Source of the DNA: Cyanobacteriota bacterium
Lineage (GTDB): Bacteria > Cyanobacteriota > Cyanobacteriia > Phormidesmidales > Phormidesmidaceae
DNA length: 7,915 nucleotides
NCBI GenBank assembly: GCA_027483425.1
Contig: JAIXUR010000254.1
Span: 1-7,915 of the forward strand
Direction of reading: 5' to 3'
Within the stretch, counting starts at the first letter, position 1. Each line of letters opens with the position of its first letter. The notes beneath the pieces are model-generated. The model saw only the letters and a list, made by a program, of their open reading frames with translations, did no database searches and was not told the origin of the DNA. The translations under genes and the position numbers were made by a program. Positions 1-5,070 of this stretch are shown here, one piece after another.

Positions 1-433
1 AGCCGCGATCGTCGTAGATATCGGCCAGGGAGTCTGGGTCAGAGGCGAGGGCGGCCGCCTGGTCAAAATCGGTTACGGCGGCCTGGAAGTTGTGCAGGGC
101 AACCTGCACTAGTCCTCGGTTGTAGTAGGCGCGGTAGTCCTCTGGGTGGGTGGCCAAAATTTGGCTATTGTCCGCCAGCGCCTCGGCAAAATGGCCGCTG
201 CGGTAAAAGGCTAGCCCCCGGCTGAGGCGATAGTCTGGAGCGGCGGCATCCAGCTCCAGGGCCTGGCTACAGGTGGCGATCGCCTCGTCGTAGTGCTCTA
301 GCTGCACCGCCGCCAGGCAGCGATCGCCCAGGGTCAGCGGGCCAGCCGTGGCCCAACCTGGCCAACCCAGCCCCCACAGCAGGCCCCCAACAAGAATCCC
401 TAAGCAAACGCTAACCAGTCGATTGAGGGGCAT
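1..433 (-). CDS. TPR-repeat exported protein, partial (C-terminus off the left edge)
   Basis: Reading the minus strand from the ATG at 433 gives an open frame of 144 complete codons that is still open at the window edge, so the C-terminus is missing. Residues 1-30 look like a Sec signal peptide: a basic MPLNR start, a hydrophobic LVSVCLGILVGGLLWGLGW stretch, then an ATA-G type cleavage site. There is no lipobox. From about residue 35 there are three tetratricopeptide-like helical pairs (about 35-67, 68-101 and 102-144) with the usual small and aromatic positions, for example HYDEAIATCSQALELD, HFAEALADNS and NFQAAVTDFDQA. TPR proteins are protein-protein scaffolds, and this one should act in the periplasm or lumen. 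It lies 100 bp downstream of petJ on the same strand but is separated from it by a terminator, so it is probably transcribed separately. No specific partner can be named. Confidence 0.85.
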   Translation of the reverse strand, partial: MPLNRLVSVCLGILVGGLLWGLGWPGWATAGPLTLGDRCLAAVQLEHYDEAIATCSQALELDAAAPDYRLSRGLAFYRSGHFAEALADNSQILATHPEDYRAYYNRGLVQVALHNFQAAVTDFDQAAALASDPDSLADIYDDRG

Positions 434-444
434 GGTTGTTAGTA

Positions 445-470
445 CCTAGCGACAAAACCTAGCGACAAAA
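445..470. repeat. Perfect 13-bp tandem duplication in the TPR gene leader
   Basis: CCTAGCGACAAAA occurs twice with no spacer (445-457 and 458-470). It lies 12 bp upstream of the TPR gene start and touches the T-run of the petJ terminator. On the minus strand it reads TTTTGTCGCTAGG twice. It may be a slippage duplication or a paired regulatory site; the sequence does not decide between these. Confidence 0.85.
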
Positions 471-504
471 AAGCCCCCATCTTATTGACCATAAGGCAGG
501 GGCT
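467..504 (-). terminator. Intrinsic terminator of petJ
   Basis: On the minus strand AGCCCC (504-499) pairs with GGGGCT (477-472). Inside the loop a second short stem forms, CTTAT with ATAAG. The outer stem is followed directly by a run of six T (472-467). It begins 28 bases past the petJ stop codon, as expected for a rho-independent terminator, and should separate petJ from the TPR gene. Confidence 0.85.
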
Positions 505-532
505 AAGGGAACTGGAGAAACGAAACGGTAGC

Positions 533-865
533 CTACCAGCCCTTTTCGGCCTGGCTGAGCACGTAGGCGGCGACATCGGCAATATCCTCATCGGTCAGCC
601 GCCCCTTAAAGGCGGGCATGGCATTTTTGCCATTGTTGACCTGGGTGGTGATAGCCTCAATGGACGCCATACCGTACTGGTCGAGATCGCCCTGTTTCAG
701 GGTTTTTGCACCATTCACCACGTTGCCGCCGCCAATGTGGCAGGCCGCACAGTTGTTGCCAAAAATCTGGCCACCGTGGCCCAAATCAGCCGCCTGAGCC
801 GAGGGAGCCATCCACAGGGTAAAGGCTGCGATCGCAGCCATTAAAACTAACGCAATTTTTTTCAT
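533..865 (-). CDS. petJ: Cytochrome c6 precursor (cytochrome c-553)
   Basis: This is a soluble lumenal class I c-type cytochrome that carries electrons from cytochrome b6f (cytochrome f) to photosystem I and can replace plastocyanin when copper is scarce. The chosen start (865) gives 110 residues: a signal peptide (1-25, MKKIALVL... ending SAQA) and a mature chain of 85 residues, the normal size for cytochrome c6. The haem-binding CAACH motif is at residues 39-43 (C39, C42, H43). The axial Met lies in the family signature GKNAMPAF (M83). The frame could be extended upstream to an ATG at 901, but that would put 12 polar residues before the signal peptide, so the inner ATG is preferred. An AG-rich stretch (GAGAGGA) lies about 25 bases upstream, too far for a good Shine-Dalgarno. 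The gene is divergent from petR/petP, which supports a copper-regulated petJ rather than an unrelated cytochrome c-553. Confidence 0.95.
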   Translation of the reverse strand: MKKIALVLMAAIAAFTLWMAPSAQAADLGHGGQIFGNNCAACHIGGGNVVNGAKTLKQGDLDQYGMASIEAITTQVNNGKNAMPAFKGRLTDEDIADVAAYVLSQAEKGW

Positions 866-930
866 AACCGTTTTACAGACAAAAATCCTCTCTTGAGGCA
901 TTCTCTAGGCAGAGGTGCTTTGAATCAAAA

Positions 931-941
931 GACAGCCTGTC
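931..941. promoter_or_regulatory. Dyad GACAG-C-CTGTC in the petJ promoter region
   Basis: This is a perfect 5-1-5 inverted repeat 66 bp upstream of the petJ start codon. Its core, ACA-N3-TGT (932-940), matches the core of the neighbouring dyad at 947-959, with centres 17 bp apart. BlaI-family repressors bind dyads of the TACA/TGTA sort, normally with a two-base spacer, so this is a candidate PetR half-operator. It is weaker than its neighbour because the flanks are GC rather than TA. Confidence 0.35.
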
Positions 942-942
942 A

Positions 943-951
943 ATTATTACA
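943..951 (-). promoter_or_regulatory. Possible extended -10 of petJ
   Basis: On the minus strand the sequence TGT-AATAAT fits an extended -10 (TGn followed by 5/6 of TATAAT). No good -35 lies 16-18 bp upstream. It would start transcription near 935, leaving a leader of about 70 bases. A rival reading uses TTGACA (943-938) as -35, but then no convincing -10 follows. Under the first reading the dyad at 947-959 covers the -10; under the second it sits just upstream of the -35. Confidence 0.35.
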
Positions 952-959
952 AAATGTAA
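947..959. promoter_or_regulatory. Dyad TTACA-AAA-TGTAA, candidate PetR operator
   Basis: This is a perfect 5-3-5 inverted repeat between petJ and petR, 81 bp upstream of the petJ ATG. BlaI, MecI and CopY family regulators recognise TACA-NN-TGTA dyads; this site has the same half-sites with three bases between them. A BlaI-family gene starts 170 bp away, so this is the most likely regulator target in the intergenic region. Whether it serves repression or activation of petJ depends on which -10/-35 is real. Confidence 0.5.
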
Positions 960-996
960 ACCCATCGCCTGGACAGCCCCTTCCCCTACACTGGAA

Positions 997-1026
997 TTGA
1001 TCGATATCGCCCTTACCTGATATAGG
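997..1026 (+). promoter_or_regulatory. Predicted petR-petP promoter
   Basis: TTGATC (997-1002) is followed after 18 bases by TATAGG (1021-1026), which is preceded by TG-A and so forms an extended -10. Transcription would start near 1033, inside the first GC-rich dyad, giving a leader of roughly 95 bases. The petR leader is pyrimidine-rich and shows no Shine-Dalgarno, which is common in cyanobacteria. Confidence 0.45.
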
Positions 1027-1060
1027 GCAGACCCATAGGTCTTCCCCTACCCACCCACCC
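1025..1060. repeat. GC-rich dyad repeat, copy 1
   Basis: Left arm GGGCAGACC (1025-1033) and right arm GGTCTTCCC (1038-1046) are complementary at 8 of 9 positions around a 4-base centre, and are followed by CCTACCCACC. The 36-base unit recurs 49 bp downstream with 32 of 36 identical positions. It overlaps the predicted -10 and start of petR. It could be an autoregulatory operator, a leader stem-loop, or a degenerate copy of a dispersed cyanobacterial palindromic repeat. Confidence 0.7.
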
Positions 1061-1073
1061 TCCATCCGACGTC

Positions 1074-1109
1074 GGGCAGACACACGGGTCTTCCCCTACC
1101 CACCTACCC
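1074..1109. repeat. GC-rich dyad repeat, copy 2
   Basis: This is the second copy of the unit at 1025-1060, in the same orientation and ending 20 bp before the petR start codon. The arms GGGCAGACA (1074-1082) and GGTCTTCCC (1087-1095) pair at 7 of 9 positions, so this copy is the more degenerate dyad. The segment CTTCCCCTAC shared by both copies occurs a third time at 980-989 without the left arm. Confidence 0.7.
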
Positions 1110-1128
1110 ATCCACTCACCCTTCGCCC

Positions 1129-1596
1129 ATGTCCCCCCTCCCCCGTCACCGCCCCCATCACCTCTCCCTGGGGCCCCTAGAAGCCGAGATTCTAGCCATT
1201 ATCTGGACAAAGGGTGGGGCCACCGTCAAAGACATTCACGACCATATCCTGGCCGACCCCGATCGCGACTTAGCCCAGGCCTCGGTAACGACCGTGCTTC
1301 AGCGGCTGGCCAAAAAAGGCTGGCTGCGGCGCGAGGCGATCAAACAGGGGCAATCCGGCAAGCTGCGCCGGGCTTACCAATGGCAGCCAACGGTGTCCCA
1401 GCAGGAGGCCAGCCTGCTGACCGCCCACCAGCAGTTGCAGAGTTTCTTAGCGGTGGGTAGCCCTGACATTGTGGCGGCCTTTGCCGACAGTTTAGACACC
1501 GCTGAGCTAGACCAGCTAGACGCGATCGCCGATCGCCTGCGCACCCTGCGCCAAAGCCAGGGCCAAGGCCAAACCACCCCAGGGGAGGAACCGTAA
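1129..1596 (+). CDS. petR: BlaI/CopY-family transcriptional regulator, PetR-like
   Basis: 155 residues. Residues 12-70 form the BlaI/MecI winged-helix domain: LSLGPLEAEILAIIW (helix 1), ATVKDIHDHIL (helix 2), then the recognition helix AQASVTTVLQRLAKKGWL (about 49-66) and the wing. The C-terminal half (about 90-145) is helical and would carry dimerisation; the tail is Gln/Gly-rich. Family knowledge: BlaI-type regulators are dimeric DNA-binding proteins inactivated by proteolysis through their BlaR1-like partner. In Synechocystis, as I recall the literature, PetR with PetP controls the petE (plastocyanin) and petJ switch in response to copper. Here the gene is divergent from petJ and coupled to the protease gene petP (TAATG overlap), which is strong context for that role. 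No plastocyanin gene is in the window. A generic BlaI regulator is the fallback reading. Confidence 0.88.
   Translation: MSPLPRHRPHHLSLGPLEAEILAIIWTKGGATVKDIHDHILADPDRDLAQASVTTVLQRLAKKGWLRREAIKQGQSGKLRRAYQWQPTVSQQEASLLTAHQQLQSFLAVGSPDIVAAFADSLDTAELDQLDAIADRLRTLRQSQGQGQTTPGEEP
1582..1590 (+). promoter_or_regulatory. Ribosome binding site of petP
   Basis: GGGGAGGAA lies inside the last codons of petR, five bases before the petP ATG at 1596. It fixes that start and, with the one-base TAATG overlap, suggests translational coupling and a set PetR:PetP ratio. Confidence 0.75.
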
Positions 1597-2483
1597 TGCA
1601 CAGCAGTCTGATCGTGCTCACTATTTTGGCGGCCATCGTCTGGCGCTGGATCTGGGGTCGGACACCTCCCGGCCCAGACAGAACTTGGCAAGACCGCTGG
1701 GAATCGGCCCTGGGGGCCTTTTGCCTACCGCCGCTGATGGTTGTCCTGGCGGCGGCTACGGTGCTGGCCATGGGGCACCACGGCACCATGATGGGTTGGT
1801 CGGTCAGCCCCATGGGGTGCTGGATTAGCCTGGCCATGATCGTCTTAGCGGGGGGAGGTTTGCTCTACTCCGTCAGCCGCGCCGTGGGAATGCGGCTAAC
1901 GCTACAGCGATACGCGACGGTCACGCTGCCCCAGGGCGGACAGGCCCGCTGTTTGCCCATTGACCTACCGATGGCGGCCCAGGTGGGCCTATGGCGATCG
2001 GCACTGCTGGTGAGTCAGGGTTGGTTAGACCAGCTCACTCTGGCCGAGCAGCAGGCGATGCTGGCCCATGAACAGGCCCACGCCGACTATCACGACCCCT
2101 TCTGGTTCTTCTGGCTGGGCAGTATTCGCCGCTTTAGCCTTTGGCTACCCCATACGGAAGGGCTGTGGAAAGAATTGCTGCTGCTACGAGAAATTCGGGC
2201 TGACCAGCAAGCGGCCCGCACCAGTGACCCCCTTTTACTGGCGGAACTGTTGGTCAAACTGGCCCGGCAGATCACCCTGGCGACCCATGCCCCTGGTCTA
2301 GCGCCTGGCCTTGAGTCCTACACAGCCTTTCCGGAGTCTCAGTCCCTCCCTCGCCTGGAGCAACGGGTGAGGGCGTTGGTCGAACCCAGCCCTAGAGGTG
2401 AGGCGTACATTCCCCGCCGGGGGCGGTTGGCCTGGCTGATCGTCACTGCGCTACCGTTGGCGGCTACCTGGTTCCACACGTGA
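1596..2483 (+). CDS. petP: BlaR1-like M56 membrane metalloprotease, PetP-like
   Basis: 295 residues. Hydrophobic segments lie at about 4-20, 39-59, 75-93 and 278-293. The zinc-protease motif HEQAH is at 158-162 (H158, E159, H162), with the third ligand in E199-IRA-D203, the ExxxD arrangement of M48/M56 proteases. Family knowledge: BlaR1/MecR1 proteases sense a signal outside and cleave, or cause cleavage of, the BlaI-type partner in the cytoplasm. This protein has no penicillin-binding sensor domain, so beta-lactam sensing is excluded. The loop between segments 2 and 3 (59-75) is rich in possible copper ligands: M59, H61, H62, M65, M66, M73, C75. A topology with TM1 entering the cytoplasm (R17, R22 inside) would place this loop outside and the catalytic domain inside. 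Proposed role (inference from the petR/petJ context): copper-dependent removal of PetR. Confidence 0.87.
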   Translation: MHSSLIVLTILAAIVWRWIWGRTPPGPDRTWQDRWESALGAFCLPPLMVVLAAATVLAMGHHGTMMGWSVSPMGCWISLAMIVLAGGGLLYSVSRAVGMRLTLQRYATVTLPQGGQARCLPIDLPMAAQVGLWRSALLVSQGWLDQLTLAEQQAMLAHEQAHADYHDPFWFFWLGSIRRFSLWLPHTEGLWKELLLLREIRADQQAARTSDPLLLAELLVKLARQITLATHAPGLAPGLESYTAFPESQSLPRLEQRVRALVEPSPRGEAYIPRRGRLAWLIVTALPLAATWFHT

Positions 2484-2489
2484 GCCGGG

Positions 2490-3125
2490 TCACTGGGGCG
2501 CAAGCTGGGCCTCTAGGGCGGGCAGGTCTGCCTTGAGAAAAATGGCCATGCGACCCAGATAAGCGGTTCCAGTGCGATCGTAGGCAATCTCTTGCCAGTA
2601 GGCAAACTGCTCCCCCTGGCGCACTTCACCGCGCAGCACCAGGTTGGGGTTATCCGTGGGGGCAGGTCTAGCGCCACGGGCCGGGTAGCTTAGCCGCACA
2701 GCGCCCTCCCGGTAGTCGTTAAAGATGTCTTGCCCGTAGATAGCTCGCAGCGACTCATCTAGCCGATTGGGGGTGATGGGGTTGGCGTAGTCAACCAGAC
2801 TAAACTGCTCGGTGCGAATTTCGCGACGGTTTCCGCCGGGGCTGACGCCACTAATTGGAAACACCGACGCTTGGAAGGTAAACCGCTGACCAGGCACAAC
2901 GATGCGGTTAATGGTGAGGCGCTCATTGGGCGCGGGGTTGAGGGTAGGGTTATTGCGAATCCACGACTCGGTCAGCGTGACCGTTTGCCCTGGGATCGTC
3001 CAACCCGGCTGGGCGGTGAGGGTAAGGGCGGCGAGGGTCGCGGCCCCCCCCTTGAGGACGGTGGTCAAAAACCCGCCCTTGGGCACGAACGCCCGACCCA
3101 GACTACGGCTACACCATGTCATCAT
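2490..3125 (-). CDS. Exported protein of unknown function
   Basis: 211 residues, no family recognised. GGAAGG lies 8 bases before the ATG at 3125 and supports this start. Residues 1-18 are basic and are followed by a hydrophobic stretch (about 19-38, FLTTVLKGGAATLAALTLTA), which suggests a signal peptide or anchor. The rest is polar and probably beta-rich (VPGQRFTFQASVFP, AVRLSYPA, LVLRGEVRQGEQFAYWQEIAYD), with the conserved-looking patches RLDESLRAIYGQDIFNDYREGAV and GRMAIFLKADL. It reads like a small periplasmic or thylakoid-lumen protein of the kind often annotated hypothetical in cyanobacteria. The stop codon lies 6 bp from the petP stop in convergent orientation. It is in the same direction as the coiled-coil gene upstream, 86 bp away. 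A run of eight G (coding strand) lies inside the signal-peptide codons (3051-3044). Confidence 0.75.
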   Translation of the reverse strand: MMTWCSRSLGRAFVPKGGFLTTVLKGGAATLAALTLTAQPGWTIPGQTVTLTESWIRNNPTLNPAPNERLTINRIVVPGQRFTFQASVFPISGVSPGGNRREIRTEQFSLVDYANPITPNRLDESLRAIYGQDIFNDYREGAVRLSYPARGARPAPTDNPNLVLRGEVRQGEQFAYWQEIAYDRTGTAYLGRMAIFLKADLPALEAQLAPQ

Positions 3126-3189
3126 CTGCCCTACCTTCCGAGGAACCCGTGCCCGATGATAACAACTCTGGGATAGAACGAATCATCCG

Positions 3190-3203
3190 AGGGAGTATTC
3201 CCT
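3190..3203 (-). other. Small hairpin after the coiled-coil gene
   Basis: AGGGA and TCCCT pair around a 4-base loop, 9 bases past the stop of the 3212-3712 gene, next to the self-complementary CCCTAGGG (3200-3207). No T-run follows, so a terminator is doubtful; it may be only a weak attenuator or chance. Confidence 0.25.
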
Positions 3204-3211
3204 AGGGTGTT

Positions 3212-3712
3212 TCAGCAGAGTGTGCTGCGGTATTCGTTGAGCAGGGCCAAAACTTGTGTCAGAGTGCGCTGGTTTTCAGCGGAAGGATCCGCCAGATAGC
3301 TCAGGAGTGCAAGATCTCGTTCAACTGCGATTGCAGCTCGGCGAGACGCTTGTTCTTTTGCCTCAGCGCTTCGATCTGCTGCTGCTCGTTCTTGAGCCAC
3401 TCGGCGTTGCTCTTCTTCAACTCGGCGTTGCTCTTCTTCAACTCGGCGTTGTGCCTCTGCAGCCAGGCGGTTTGTTTCTCGGTTTCGACGGTCCCACGCT
3501 TCGCACGGGCTTCGCCCTACAATGCCGAAATTAGCCACCGCAGCCAGGAGGGCCGCCACAGTGAGTCGGTTACTCCAAATTCTGGGGTTGGCGATGAGTC
3601 CGAGGACAGTGAAGTCTTGTTCATTGTAGAACCGCAGAAAGGCGATGCTGATTAGAAGCAACGTAACAGTAGTGGCCGGAAGCAAGGCCAGAAAGTTGAT
3701 CCACGGAATCAT
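3212..3712 (-). CDS. Small membrane protein with coiled coil, unknown function
   Basis: 166 residues, no family recognised. Two hydrophobic segments, at about 7-26 and 50-66, bracket a short polar loop (FYNEQDFTVLGLIANPRIWSN). A long charged helix follows (about 72-132), rich in Gln, Arg, Glu and Ala: AEAQRRVEEEQRR repeated, then AQERAAADRSAEAKEQASRRAAIA. A helical tail ends in Cys (RSTLC). The EEEQRRV heptad is repeated in tandem at the DNA level with a 21-bp period, so the coil has grown or can change by whole heptads. Topology would put the coil in the cytoplasm if both termini are inside. The start at 3712 has no clear Shine-Dalgarno, but the next downstream Met would remove the membrane segments. 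It sits between moeB and the exported 211-residue protein, all on the same strand, and a functional link is unproven. Confidence 0.72.
   Translation of the reverse strand: MIPWINFLALLPATTVTLLLISIAFLRFYNEQDFTVLGLIANPRIWSNRLTVAALLAAVANFGIVGRSPCEAWDRRNRETNRLAAEAQRRVEEEQRRVEEEQRRVAQERAAADRSAEAKEQASRRAAIAVERDLALLSYLADPSAENQRTLTQVLALLNEYRSTLC
3400..3451. repeat. 21-bp tandem repeat, about 2.5 copies, inside the coiled coil
   Basis: Two identical 21-base units (3400-3420, 3421-3441), each starting CTCGGCGTTG, are followed by a 10-base partial third copy (3442-3451). One unit encodes exactly seven residues, one coiled-coil heptad (VEEEQRR register), so gain or loss keeps both the reading frame and the coil register. 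Confidence 0.9.
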
Positions 3713-3744
3713 TCACGATCGCTTTTAAGGTAGCAGATAGTAAG

Positions 3745-3761
3745 CCAAGGTGGCTCCTTGG
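3745..3761 (-). other. Second hairpin downstream of moeB
   Basis: CCAAGG (3745-3750) pairs with CCTTGG (3756-3761) around a 5-base loop. It lies three bases beyond the large palindrome at 3765-3804 and 32 bp upstream of the start of the coiled-coil gene. The pair of hairpins may together stop or process the moeB transcript. Confidence 0.45.
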
Positions 3762-3764
3762 GAA

Positions 3765-3804
3765 TAGAATGCCCCGGTAGAAAATTTTCCACCGGGGCAT
3801 TCTA
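3765..3804 (-). terminator. 40-bp near-perfect palindrome, probable terminator or RNA processing stem of moeB
   Basis: Arms TAGAATGCCCCGGT (3765-3778) and ACCGGGGCATTCTA (3791-3804) are perfectly complementary over 14 bp, and the centre GAAAATTTTC (3780-3789) is itself self-complementary. Of 20 possible pairs only 3779/3790 fails, and in minus-strand RNA this becomes a G-U wobble while in plus-strand RNA it is an A-C mismatch. It begins 17 bases after the moeB stop. No T-run follows the stem, so it is not a textbook rho-independent terminator; a 3'-end stabilising or processing structure is equally possible. Confidence 0.6.
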
Positions 3805-3821
3805 CCGCTACGCTCAGTGGC

Positions 3822-4994
3822 CTAGTATTCTGGTACGGAGGGATCTACGTCCTGACTCCAGGCGGCAATACCACCCTTCACATTGGTGCCCTCAATGCCG
3901 TGCTGCTTGAGAATGCCCAGGGCCTTGGCCGATCGCCCGCCCATTTTGCAGTGCACAATCAGCCGGTGGCCATTCAGCAGCGCCTTCACCTGGTCTACCC
4001 CGTCGCCGTTTTCGATGTCGGGCAGGGGCACCAGCACCGAGCCGGGAATGCGAGCGATTTCGTACTCGTTGGGGTTGCGCACATCAAGCAGGAGCACATC
4101 TTCGGCACCGCTATCGAGCACCTGCTTAAGCTCGGTGACGGTCATTTCAGAGATATCAGCCAACTCTTTCTCTGCCTCCATACGGGCTTGGGGAATACCA
4201 CAGAACTCTTCGTAGTCAATCAGCGTTTCGATCACCGGGCGCACCGGGTTGGGGCGCAGCTTCAATTCCCTAAAGGTCATCTCCAGGGCGTTGTAGAGCA
4301 GCAGGCGACCGCTGAGGGTCATGCCTGTGCCCAAAACCACCTTGATGGTTTCGTTCGCCTGGATCACCCCGATGATACCGGGGAGTACACCCAACACGCC
4401 CCCTTCGGCGCAGGAAGGCACCAGCCCCGGCGGCGGTGGTTCGGGATAGAGATCGCGGTAGTTGGGGCCACCCTGGTAGTTAAATACCGTGGCCTGGCCT
4501 TCAAAACGGAAGATCGAGCCGTAGACGTTGGGCTTGCCGAGCAGGACGCAGGCGTCGTTGACCAGGTAGCGGGTGGGGAAGTTGTCGGTACCATCGACCA
4601 CCACGTCGTAGGGCGCAAAGATATCCAGGGCGTTTTCGGCGCTGAGGCGGGTCTCGTAGAGATCGACCTGGCAGTGGGGGTTGATTTCAAGAATGCGGCT
4701 TTTGGCCGACTCGATTTTGGGCTTGCCCACCCACGACTCGCTGTGGATGACCTGGCGATGCAGGTTGGATTGATCGACCACGTCAAAGTCGACAATGCCA
4801 ATGCGGCCAATGCCAGCGGCGGCCAGGTAAAGCAGCAGGGGCGAGCCCAGACCACCAGTGCCTACGCAGAGCACGCTGGCGGCCTTGAGCTTTTTCTGCC
4901 CATCGAGGCCCACTTCCGGCAAAATGATGTGGCGGGAGTAGCGCTCGTACTCCTCTTTCGTGAGCTGAATATCGTCCAAATTAGGGTTGAGCAT
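3822..4994 (-). CDS. moeB: MoeB/MoeZ-type adenylyltransferase fused to rhodanese sulfurtransferase
   Basis: 390 residues from the ATG at 4994; GGAG lies three bases upstream. A longer frame to 5057 adds 21 residues that are not family-like. The N-terminal E1-like ThiF/MoeB domain (about 15-260) shows the nucleotide loop GTGGLGSP (45-52), VDFDVVDQSNLHRQ (68-81, with D71, R80), K93, and DGTDN (134-138, D137). The conserved PSCAEGGVLG has C195. The two CxxC zinc pairs of E. coli MoeB are absent, as in the MoeZ type. The C-terminal rhodanese domain (about 285-390) has LLDVRNPNEYEIARIPGS and the active-site loop CKMGGRS with C349. Such enzymes adenylate the C-terminal Gly of sulfur carriers (MoaD, ThiS or CysO-like) and then load sulfur to give a thiocarboxylate, for molybdopterin, thiamine, cysteine or tRNA thiolation. 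A JAMM peptidase gene lies just upstream on the same strand. Confidence 0.93.
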   Translation of the reverse strand: MLNPNLDDIQLTKEEYERYSRHIILPEVGLDGQKKLKAASVLCVGTGGLGSPLLLYLAAAGIGRIGIVDFDVVDQSNLHRQVIHSESWVGKPKIESAKSRILEINPHCQVDLYETRLSAENALDIFAPYDVVVDGTDNFPTRYLVNDACVLLGKPNVYGSIFRFEGQATVFNYQGGPNYRDLYPEPPPPGLVPSCAEGGVLGVLPGIIGVIQANETIKVVLGTGMTLSGRLLLYNALEMTFRELKLRPNPVRPVIETLIDYEEFCGIPQARMEAEKELADISEMTVTELKQVLDSGAEDVLLLDVRNPNEYEIARIPGSVLVPLPDIENGDGVDQVKALLNGHRLIVHCKMGGRSAKALGILKQHGIEGTNVKGGIAAWSQDVDPSVPEY

Positions 4995-5070
4995 GGTCTC
5001 CAGGGCGGCAATGTGATGGGTGCAAACAGAAACGGTACGGGGCAATACCGAAATCACACATCATCTCAGC

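Noticed and set aside
485..844. 119-codon plus-strand frame over petJ
   Set aside because: It is antisense to a well-defined cytochrome and overlaps its terminator; no recognisable product.
866..901. Upstream ATG start for petJ
   Set aside because: It would add 12 residues before a standard MKK signal peptide; cytochrome c6 precursors start at the signal peptide.
938..943. TTGACA (minus strand) as a perfect petJ -35 box
   Set aside because: No acceptable -10 lies 15-19 bases downstream; kept only as an alternative in the promoter entry.
1340..1837. Minus-strand frames of 105-165 codons over petR-petP
   Set aside because: Low-complexity shadows of two genes with clear domains and catalytic motifs on the other strand.
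3400..3451. CRISPR-like array
   Set aside because: The units are contiguous with no spacers and lie in frame inside a coding sequence.
4995..5057. Longer start for moeB
   Set aside because: The extra 21 residues do not resemble the family, and GGAG precedes the inner ATG at 4994.
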